Shown piece by piece: positions 10,747-22,700 of a stretch of DNA of 64,000 nucleotides. The stretch comes from Theristus sp. LFF4_11 (taxonomy: Eukaryota > Nematoda > Chromadorea > Monhysterida > Xyalidae), in NCBI GenBank assembly GCA_030248135.1, contig JASANC010001821.1, positions 16,849-80,848 of the forward strand, in the 5' to 3' direction. Both the position numbers and the translations under genes were made by a program. The notes beneath the pieces were generated by a model. The model was given only the letters and a program-made list of their open reading frames with translations, had not been told where the DNA came from and searched no databases. The stretch's first letter is position 1. The number at the start of each line of letters is the position of its first letter.

Positions 10747-13700
10747 CTGCAACGCGACGAAACTAAGCGCTCGTGTCGCATGCTACGATTGGCAGCTCAA
10801 TGGTCATCTATGAACCCGCACGCTTTCCCACGCCTTGGGTTTATAGTTATTTTAGTATACCGGGTTTGCGCAACCACACGCTTGCTAAGCATGCTATTAT
10901 TTCGTTATTAGCATGCCAACCATCGAACATAAGCACGTTTGGCAACCGGGTGGCAATAACTGTGTTCGAAATTCAAAATATAAAACAACGGTAAACAAAA
11001 CATACATGAAAACAAGAAGCGAAATATTTCTCAAGTCTAAACATATGCGTTCATACGCACACCCGGTATAAAATACGTCATGTATCATGGGTTTATAGAT
11101 GTCGCAATGTTTATAGATGACACCAAATCCGATGGCAGATGGTGTTCGTCTGACCAGAAATCGGCTTGATCAGCTGGGGAAACCATAGGTGTGTGTTTTT
11201 TTTCAAATCAGAGGCAACGACAAAGTGCACTGTCTTACTCTTGAGACTACCGATTTGACCGTTCTTTCATCAATCATGCGGATGCGCGAGCGAGCGCAGC
11301 GAGCGGAGAGCGCATCACGCATAATATGAGCCGTTATACCCCAGCGCGCTTTTTTCAAAATTGCTCGCTGCCTCCAGCGAGCATAGTATAAGCCACAAAC
11401 TTGGTTCCGTGCACACGAAACGAACACCCAAAGTTGTGCTTGGAGCCGTGAAAAAATTTTTATCCGACTACTTTTCATACGCTGTAGACACGAAAAACCT
11501 ATTCTGAAATTTATGTTACTTATTTTCCTTGGTATTTTTTTTTCTGGTATGTAATCAACATGTGTTCGCCCTTTCAATTTTTACCTGCGACACTTTCGCA
11601 GTCGAACAAAAATGTTCCCTGGGGTAATTCCACCCGGAGATTTTGAAAATTGGGTTAATTTTTTACCCAGACCCTGTTTTTGGGTAAAAAATTGGGCATT
11701 TTTAATTGTTGGGAGGGTTTTCACCTGGTTTTAAGTGTTCGCCCTTTCAATTTTTAGCTGGGACACTTTCACAGTTGAACAAAATTGTTTCCTAGGGTAA
11801 TTTCATCCGTAGATTCTGAAAATTTAGTTTATTTTTTTGCCCGGGCATTTTTTTGGGGTCAAAATTGTGCATTTTTTAAAGTTGGTAGCATTTTGACTGG
11901 GTATCAGTTTTTCACTCTTACAAATTTTGTCTGAGCTACGAAAAATAGGAGAAATGTTTAGTCCGTAGGAATTCAATGCGCTGATCACGGATTTTGGGTT
12001 AGTTTTCTTACGTGAGCAACTCTAGATGCTGAATCGTGACGATATCGGGCGAATCGGCCGTGGAAATCGGCGAAATCGGTCCACGAACGAAAAACAAGAA
12101 AAGGGTGTTTTCCAGGGTAATTCAATGCGCCGATCACGAATTTTAAGTTAGTTTTCTTACGTGAGCAACTCTAGATGTTGAATCGTGACGATTTCGGGCG
12201 AATCGGCCGTGGAAATCGGCGAAATCGGTCCAGGAACGAAAAACAAGAAAAGAGTGTTTTCCAGGGTAATTCAATGCGCTGATCACGAATTTTGGGTTAG
12301 TTTTCACACGTGAGCAACTCTAGATGCTGAATCGTGACGATTTCGGGCGAATCGGCCGTGGAAGTTGGCGAAATCGGTCCAGGAACGAAAAAGAAGAAAA
12401 GGGTGTTTTCCAGGGTAATTCAATGCGCTGATCACGAATTTTGGGTTAGTTTTCTTACGTGAGCAACTCTAGATGCTGAATCGTGACGATTTCGGGCGAA
12501 TCGGCCGTGGAAGTTGGCGAAATCGGTCCAGGAACGAAAAACAAGAAAAGGGTGTTTTCCAGGGTAATTCAATGCGCTGATCACGAATTTTGGGTTAGTT
12601 TTCTTACGTGAGCAACTCTAGATGCTGAATCGTGACGATTTCGGGCGAATCGGCCGTGGAAGTTGGCGAAATCGGTCCAGGAACGAAAAACAAGAAAAGG
12701 GTGTTTTCCAGGGTAATTCAATGCGCTGATCACGAATTTTGGGTTAGTTTTCTTACGTGAGCAACTCTAGATGCTGAATCGTGACGATTTCGGGCGAATC
12801 GGCCGTGGAAGTTGGCGAAATCGGTCCAGGAACGAAAAACAAGAAAAGGGTGTTTTCCAGGGTAATTCAATGCGCTGATCACGAATTTTGGGTTAGTTTT
12901 CTTACGTGAGCAACTCTAGATGCTGAATCGTGACGATTTCGGGCGAATCGGCCGTGGAAGTTGGCGAAATCGGTCCAGAAACGAAAAACAAGAAAAGGTT
13001 GTTTTCCAGGGTAATTCAATGCGCTGATCACGAATTTTGGGTTAGTTTTCTTATGTGAGCAACTCTAGATGCTGAATCGTGACGATTTCGGGCGAATCGG
13101 CCGTGGAAGTTGGCGAAATCGGTCCAGAAGCAAAAAAAATCCCACAAGAAAAGGGTGTTTTCCAGAGTAATTCAATGCACTGATCCCGGATTTTGGGTTA
13201 GTTTTTTATGTGAGCAACTCTAGATACTGAATCGTGACGATTTCGGGCGAATCGGCCGTGGAAGTTGGCGAAATCGGTCCAGAAACGAAAAAGAAGAAAA
13301 GGGTGTTTTCCAGGGTAATTCAATGCGCTGATCACGAATTTTGGGTTAGTTTTCTTACGTGAGCAACTCTAGATGCTGAATCGTGACGATTTCGGGCGAA
13401 TCGGCCGTGGAAGTTGGCGAAATCGGTCCAGGAACGAAAAACAAGAAAAGGGTGTTTTCCAGGGTAATTCAATGCGCTGATCACGAAATTTGGGTTAGTT
13501 TTTTTACGTGAGCAACTCTAGATGCTGAATCGTGACGATTTCGGGCGAATCGGCCGTGGAAGTTGGCGAAATCGGTCCAGGAACGAAAAACAAGAAAAGG
13601 GTGTTTTCCAGGGTAATTCAATGCGCTGATCACGAAATTTGGGTTAGTTTTTTTACGTGAGCAACTCTAGATGCTGAATCGTGACGATTTCGGGCGAATC

Positions 13701-16700
13701 GGCCGTGGAAGTTGGCGAAATCGGTCCAGGAACGAAAAACAAGAAAAGGATGTTTTCCAGGGTAATTCAATGCGCTGATCACGAATTTTGGGTTAGTTTT
13801 CTTACGTGAGCAACTCTAGATGCTGAATCGTAACGATTTCGAGCGAATCGGCCGTGGAAATTGGCGAAATCGGTCCAGGAACGAAAACAAGAAAATGGTG
13901 TTTCCCAGGGTAATTCAATGCGCTGATCACGAAATTTGGGTTAGTTTTTTTACGTGAGCAACTCTAGATGCTGAATCGTGACGATTTCGGGCGAATCGGC
14001 CGTGGAAGTTGGCGAAATCGGTCCAGGAACGTAAAACAAGAAAAGGGTGTTTTCCAGGGTAATTCAAGGCGCTGATCACGAATTTTGATTAGTTTTTTAC
14101 GTGAGCAACTCTAGATGCTGAATTGTGACGATTTCGGGCGAATCGGCCGTGGAAATTGGCGAAGCGGTCCAGGAACGAAAAACAAGAAAAGGGTGTTTTC
14201 CAGGGTAACTCAATGCGCTGATCACGAATTTTGGGTTAGTTTTCTTACGTGAGCAACTCTAGCTGCTGAATCGTGTCGATTTCGGGCGAATCGGCCGTGG
14301 AAGTTGGCGAAATCGGTCCAGGAACGAAAAACAAGAAAAGGGTGTTATCCAGGGTAATTCAATGCGCTGATCACGGATTTTCGGTTAGGTTTCTTATGTG
14401 AACAACTCTAGATACTAAATCGTGACGATTTCGGGCGAATCGGCCGTGGAAATTGGCGAAATCGGTCCAGAAACGAAAAACCAGAAAAGGGTGTTTTTCA
14501 GGGTAATTCAATGCACTGATCCCGGATTTTGGGTTAGTTTCTTATGTGAGCAACTCTAGATACTGAATCGTGACGATTTCGGGCGAATCGGCCGTGGAAG
14601 TTGGCGAAATCGGTCCCAAAACGAAAAACAAGAAAAGTGTGTTTCCCAGGGTAATTCAATGCGCTGATCACGGATTTTGGGTTAGTTTTTTATGTGAGCA
14701 ACTCTAGATACTGAATCGTGACGATTTCGGGCGAACCGCCGTGGAAATTAGCGAAATCGGTCCAAATACAAAAAACTGTGTTGTCCATGGTAATTCATTG
14801 CGCCGATCACGGCTTTTGGGTCAGTTTTCTTATGTGAGCAATTCTAGATACTGAATCGTGACGATGTCGGGCAAATCGGCCGTAGAAATAGCATAGGCGA
14901 AATCGGCCCAAAAAACGAAAAATGAAAACCCTGAGGTATCCGGGGTTTAGAAGAATGTGTGACCAACGAGATGTGAATTTGGTTCGACCTTCGGGACTTA
15001 TTTAAAAGTCAGAATATTATCTAAAAATGCGGGAGACGCATATAAAAGGAGGAATATGGCTTTGTGTAAGCAGTGAGAGACTTGGCTCGACAACTCTTTT
15101 CAAGTCTCTGATGTGGTACACACGGATACAAGTACATAAAAGCCATATTTTTGCGCCGTTTATTCACTATTTCGGTTGCACATGTACTTTGTAGACAATT
15201 AAAACTTCAACATTTGCGGTATTTCGGGCATTTAGCGACCACTAAAACCACTAAAATAACGATCAGACTTCAGATCGCTGATACTGGTTTGCCCAGAACA
15301 AAGTGTATCGCAGAGGCATTAGGGAACGCCAGGTCTCCTTCTGTGGCAAAGGCAACGACTCACGGGACAGACAGTTTTGCCACTTGAGTTTGGTAAAAAG
15401 GCTGAAAATCAACGGAAGACAACACCTTTTTGTCACTGGTGCTGGTGTGTACACAGCGATGCGTACGTTAGCAACGATAAAACCACATGAAACAATGTTT
15501 TGCAGTCTCTGATTTTTCTGTTTTTGCACAGAATTTACAGATTGTTGATTTACAGAAGTTCTGCACAGAATTTGCACAGAATTTCGCACATGATGTGATT
15601 TCGAACTAAACTGGAAAGGACAGTGAAAAATAATTTTAAAACTGTTTTACACTTTTCAGTAAAACAAACGCGGCGCAAAAATATAGCTTTTATGTACTTG
15701 TATCCGTGTGTACCACATCAGAGACTTGAAAAGAGTTGTCGAGCCAAGTCTCTCACTGCTTACACAAAGCCATATTCCTCCTTTTATATGCGTCTCCCGC
15801 ATTTTTAGATAATGTCGATCATAGTTTTGCGTCTGTACGACTTGCTAAAAGTCATCAACAAACAAAATGTTCATTCAACAAAACAGCCAAGAGCCAATTA
15901 TCAACGAGTCGTCATGAACAGAACAAGGAGCGTTGACATTTTTAAAAACATAAATCTACTGAATTTACTCTGGCAGGAGATCTGGGACTTGAGAAAGTCG
16001 TTTTTACAGAAACGACTGGCTTCAAATGAGAGTTACACGTGAACTTGCTGGCTAGTATTTCTCAATTTTACAATCAGTGAGCAAAGCTCAGTGTTCAACT
16101 TCGTCTGTTAAAACGACAAAACGTCGTGAACTCGTGACAATATCAGAAAGCAGACGACTGATTTTTCGAAAGCTGAAAAACTGCGAAATTATTTCGCTCT
16201 ACGTTGCACTCGAGAACTACAAACTATTAAACAAAAAGAATACAAAACTTGTTGAACGTTGGTTATTCACCCGCACAAAAACACGTTTGAGCAGTTGCCG
16301 ACGACTGTGAGTTACACACACTTAGTATCAACAAGAAAACTATTCTAGTCAGACCGTCGTTCATATCGTCCTCATTACTTCTTCGGAACAGCTGTTTTGT
16401 GTGAATTTTCATTCCATGATTGCAAACAGTCTACAAACCAGGTAGGTTCTTGTCTGCCAGCCAAACTGAATGGGAAGTGTCCGACAGATTCACTCGGCGG
16501 AACAAAAAAATGCGAATTCCCTACCGACACACTTTCGGCTGAGTTACACACGCGCATGCGACAGATGATATTGTTCGGAAAACATAATTCACAATCAAAA
16601 AAATGTCATCACAACACAGTTACCGCATTTTATGGACAACAACGCACAAAAACACAAACGAAAACACTGCAGGAGGACACGAAATGTAGGCTGGCGCACA

Positions 16701-19700
16701 ATGAAACAAGGTGAAGTGTGACGCGCGCGCAACAAATGTGCGTGTGTGCACGCGTCATTTCGCGCTTTTACGTGCGTCCACAACAAACAAAATCCTCGGC
16801 ACCGCTCAGCATCTGATCGAAACATCAGTAAACATATATTCGAAAAAAATGCGCAAAAAACTTCATTTTGGTTGATAATTTTGGCAAAAATATTAAATAA
16901 TCCAGCCATACGATCATTCGAGTGGAGTCTCAATTTCGTCTGGTGACCGAACGAACATTGCAAAAAAACGAAACCAGGGCATGTCTCATGACAGGTCGAA
17001 CGCTCATCGCTGGTATTTCAGGGCACTAGTAAGACAGGACGAAACATAAAACTGTAGCGCAAATTATAAACAGAAAGACACAGAAGAAGCCGATTAAATC
17101 GAAACACAAAAGACAAACAACATACGACAAAATGTATTGGTCTAAACTAAAGACAGTTGACTCTAACACAGTAATGTTGCACATTCACAAAACACACGCA
17201 CACACGATACGATACGATATGCTCACAGTAGCCTGGTGCACGTCATCGTATGTTTGCATGCGTGTTTGTGTTGAACAGTGGCAGCAACAGTTTTATTGTT
17301 ATAACCGAGTGCACTGTCTTCAGACCAGAACATTAAAAAAAAACACGATTCACGGGAAGCGGACATTAAGCCGAACCGGACAAACCCGTTCATCGTTCGT
17401 GTCTGCTGTCGGCGACTGCGCTGCGCCAGCGGCTGTCGTCGCCGTTCGCGTCTGAATCACGTCCGGTGGCCGCGCGTTCAACGTCGCATTCGGCCGCGCG
17501 CCCACCGGACCGGACGGATGCAGCAGTAGCGTCGTCGTCAGAAACGGTCGCTCGTCGGTGGTCGGCGAGCCTTCGAGCGAGGACGACTGCTTTGCAAGCA
17601 CGCACGCCGCTGCGGTCGGCGGCATCGAGACGCTGCGCTCGCGACGCTCCTAGAGAACAAAACATGGTTGAAGCAAACTGAGAGACAACTTTGTTAAAAA
17701 GGTGTTTCGAATGAAGACCATTGGTTAGAGCACAGTGACGATGCACGAATTCACATACGATCGTGTATTCTATTCTTGATTCGTGAAGCTGCATGCATGT
17801 GCGTCAATTTGAAAACATTTGACGAACGGACAAGTTTTAGTCAAGCGGTATAATTTGTAAAACCCATCGCTTCCCAGCGTTGATTTGTCCACGCTTTGGT
17901 GTGCTGTTAGTGTTAACAGTGACTGGCTAAAACACCGAACAACATAAAAACAACCACTATTGATCTAAAGTTCTAAAGAAAGCAATTTTAAAATTATAAA
18001 ATACAATTTTTTCAGAACGTTGAAAGGTCAGAACAGTACCTTTTCAAAAACGTAAAGTGCTAGTCTGGAAACCGGGCACTCTCGTAATGATGCACGATCA
18101 GAAACCAACGCACAGGCACACACACACACACACTGCGGGTGACCCACATAGGGCATCAGGTGCACCATAATTTGTGCGCCTGTGCGTTTGTTTGCGCGTG
18201 CGACAATACTGTGTTATGATGCCGAGTGCAATGTCTTCAGACAAGCTGTTGTAACAAAAAACATTTTCATAACACCGTTTACAGCAAACGAACATTATAT
18301 GCGAGAGTGCCAGTGCGTTTGCCAGGGTTACGCAGCAGCATACTATCGACCACTCGATTCACTTGACACACGAAGCACGTCTGATCGATGACGCTCGGCA
18401 TTATACCCTTTTTTGCGCAACGTTATGTGCAAATGTTCTCCGTTTCAATATCACTGCACTCAATTCGTGAATCAGACAATGAAAGAAGTGTGATTGTTGG
18501 CTGTTGAGAGCTCAAGACCATTCAAGGTTCTCGAATATGCTGCTGAAAATGTGCATGAAATAAATCGAAAGAAACCAGTAAATTTCAAAACCAGCAAAAA
18601 CTTGCAGAGCTATGAAACAAAGTCAGCTATGAAACTGAAAGCGTCGGGAAGAAGACAGAGCGAAGCTTCGGAATAACAATAATTGCAAATTTGTTCTCCA
18701 GTCTCACATCAAGACAAACGACACCAAATAATCTCGAATTCATCGGAATAAAAGAAAAAATGAGTTTTTCTCACAGAGCAAATAAACTTGACTTGCTATT
18801 GAATACTGAAAGAGTGTAATTGCAGTTGGGGAACACCGGAACGTGCCTGGTACCATGTTTCCTTTCGTTTCATCCATATTTGAAAAAAATGCGAGAAAAA
18901 CTATTTGTTTTGGTGACACAAGATGAGGAATACGCAAACAAGGAAAACAATTTTCCAACATCAAAACTTACATAAAAAAATAACAAGCTTTCATCATGTC
19001 GGTTACGACAATGTTTGTTTGGTGAAATGGGTGATATTTCGATTGTTGCTGCATTCTCAAAAAAGTCAGTCAGAGAGAAAATGAAATTATAAGCGCTTGA
19101 AATTATTCACAATTACAAGTAACGGGCTCGTGTACTATTCCGGCCCGCGAAATTCCGGCCCGAAGAATTCCGGCCCGCTCATTCCGGCCCGAAGAATTCC
19201 GGCCTGAAGAATTCCGGCCCGAAGAATTCCGGCCCGAAGAATTCCGGCCCGGAGAATTCCGGCCCGACGAATTTTCGCCAGCACGAACAATATTTAACCA
19301 CGAAGTGATTTTTGGTAATCAAATATCGATTGGTAATAATTATTCACAACGTGAATAAATAAATTCATACAGCTAGTTTAAACCTTTGTTAGCCGAGGAG
19401 AATTATGTATACCTGAGGTTTGTATTTTTGTTCCAGCAAGTTCAACATAATGACTTGCGTTTCAGCACTAGTGCCCCCCGGCCCCCCCCCCCCTCGAAAT
19501 TTGCTTGACACCCCACCCAGCGAAAATTGTTAAAACAAGACATTTTTTGAAGCAAAAAAGTCACGTCTGAAATAATGAAAACGCAAACCAGCCAGCAAGA
19601 TCACGCAAATCAGATAATGCAGAAATGATACCAAAAAGGACAAAACACAGCACAAACAAAAATCAGTTAACAAGTGATGGTTCACAAATCCTGGTTCGTG

Positions 19701-22700
19701 ATAAAAAAAATTTCTTTATTATGTTGAAAAAGGTTCCTCTTTCCAAAAAATCAATTAACAACATAAACTAAAATCAATTTCCAAACATCATTGAAAATAT
19801 ACTGTAACATGTGAACATCGATATTTGATTACCAAACAACACTTCGTGGTTTAATATTGTTCGTGCTGGCGAAAATTCGTCGGGCCGGAATTCTCCGGGC
19901 CGGAATTCTTCGGGCCGGAATTCTCCGGGCCGGAATTCTTCGGGCCGGAATTCTTCGGGCCGGAATGAGCGGGCCGGAACTCTTCAGGCCGGAATTAGCG
20001 GGCCGGAATTGTACCCCCCCCCAAGTAACGTATAACCAACGTGTCCAAAAACAAAAACCATTTGACGTGAATTACTCATCGCAGAACGTAATGAGTAACG
20101 TAAACGTAGTAAAAAATGCCTAAACTGCTTTTCTGGTAGATATTATCGATTTGAAAGTATTCTCATACGTATGCGGGTTTAAGCGGCAACATATGTGAGT
20201 CATGAGTAGTTTTATAAACCAAACAATAACTGAATCAGTCTATAACGTGGGCTTTTTTTACACGCAAAACTGCTGTTATGTGTGTCACACAAAGCAGGGC
20301 CCGTCACAAACAGACACACAATCAGTTGGCGCTAGGCTGATTGCTGGAACAAGCGCGAGTTTCACAATAACAAACGTCAGCTATGCAACGGAAGTCAGAT
20401 CAACTGACCACATGTCCACACTGAAAACGCAAGTTTCTACTGGAGGATCATGGAAAAGTTTCATTCATCGAACTTTCCCAGCGGCCAATCACAAACTGCT
20501 GAAAGCGGGCCACTGAGCAGACGGGAAACGAATGAAACACATTTTTAGAAAAAAAAATTACTCAGCACTTTGTTGAATTGTGCTGCAACGCAACTCGCTG
20601 ATAATAAAGTTCACAAGTTCACTGTGGCGACATAAAACGGCTGTATGCAATAAAAGATTTTCATTTGAAAAGTAACGCGAAATCGAAAAGCTGTGAGGCG
20701 CGACAACAAGTGTTCGGCTAAAATTGCTTTGTCAACAACAAGAGGATAACAAACAAACTAAAAATGTGAATGCAAAGCGCATTTTTGTCGGCAACGTCAG
20801 TGCATGCAAAGCGCGCTCTTATTTCATTCACTCATTCGTTGCACCAACCAATAACCGATGTTATCATCATCATCATCACTACATGCCGTGAACAATCTAT
20901 AATACTAAGATAGTTACTGTGTGAGCTGATTAAGTAAGTCTGTTCACATTTAGGGTTCTAAAATATTTTCATCGGATCGGTTAATGACATGAAAAATATA
21001 AAAGGTCTTTCCGTTAAGATACAATCACATTTTGTATGCAACAGTGTTTTTTTCTTGATCCTGACTGAATACTCATAGTCCATCTTCTAATGACAATATG
21101 CACAGTTCAATCGTCATTCCACATGACTTTAGTCATCATGATGCCTTTTGCTCAAGAGCGACAACCAACAAGCGAGATAATCGTAAGAATTGCAAGGACC
21201 CCATTGTAGACCATGGAGTTTTTTCACAAAAAAACGAGTTTTTTAAACAATCGCTTGCAAGTTAATCGCTCTTTTCACAAGGTAGACTTTTTATAAAGCC
21301 GCTGTTTACAACGAGTATTTAGAAAATCGTTGCTTTTTGCTTCATTTGTTTTTTATCATAGAAAATGCGTCACTTGGGATAGAAAAGCTACATAACAAAA
21401 CAAAAGCGACCGTTTTACACAATGGGTACTCAGAAACGTGTTGCTTTTTGTTGCACTCGATCAAAAAGAACTGGCTTAGGTTAGGGTAAGCGGGGAAAAG
21501 AAGTAAACATTCGAAACCAAAGCGGGAGCTTTGCTACGGGTATTCAGTAAAATGTAGAAAATCGTTGCTTTTTCCTTCATTTGTTTTTTATCATAGAAAA
21601 TGCGTCACTTAGGACAGAAAAGCTACATAACAAAACAAAAGCGACCGTTTTAAACAATGGGTACTCAGAAACGTGTTGCTTTTTGTTGCTCTCGATCAAA
21701 AAGAACTGGCTTAGGTTAGGGTAAGCGGGGAAAAGAAGTAAACATTCGAAACAAAAGCGGGAGCTTTTCTACGGGTATTCAGTAAAATGTAGAAAATCGT
21801 TGCTTTTTCCTTCATTTGTTTTTTTATCATAGAAAATGCGTCACTTAGGATAGAAAAGCTACATAACAAAACAAAAGCGACCGTTTTACACAATGGGTAC
21901 TCAGAAACGTGTTGCTTTTTGTTGCACTCGATCAAAAAGAACTGGCTTAGGTTAGGGTAAGCAGGGAAAAGAAGTAAACATTCGAAACAAAAACGGGAGC
22001 TTTGCTACGGGTATTCAGTAAAATGTAGAAAATCGTTGCTTTTTCCTTCATTTTTTTATCATAGAAAATGTGTCACTTAGGATAGAAAAGCTACATAACA
22101 AAACAAAAGCGACCGTTTTACACAATGGGTACTCAGAAACGTGTTGCTTTTTGTTGCCCTCGATCAAAAAGAACTGGCTTAGGTTACGGTAAGCAGGGAA
22201 AAGAAGTAAACATTCAAAACAAAACGGGAGCTTTGCTACGGGTATTCAGTAGTGGTTGCTGTTTTGTCATTTCCATTCTATCAAAAATCCTTGGCTAAGG
22301 TTAGGGTTAAAGGTAAGAGTAGTAAACATACCACACAAAAGTGGCCGTTTTGCAGCGAATATTCAGAAAAGTTTTTGCATTTTTCGTCATTTAAACTTTA
22401 AAAGGCTTGGCTTAGGTGAGCTTTGCTACGGGTATTCAGTAAAATGTTGGTGTTTTGTCATTTCCATTCTATCAAAAATCCTTGGCTAACGTTAGGGTTA
22501 AAGGTAAGAGTAGTAAACATACCACACAAAACTAGCCGTTTTGCAGCGAATATTCAGAAAAGTTTTGCATTTTTCGTTATTTAAACTTTAAAAGGCTTGG
22601 CTTAGGTTAGAGTAACCGGGAAAAAAACAACTTATCAAGACTAAAGTTGGCGTTTTGCAACAATTGTTCAGAAGTGTTGCCTTTTTGACATTTACACTCT

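Noticed and set aside
11985..14935. Regularly spaced repeats resembling a CRISPR array
   Set aside because: Units are contiguous 149-bp tandem copies with no unique spacers, in a eukaryotic intron.
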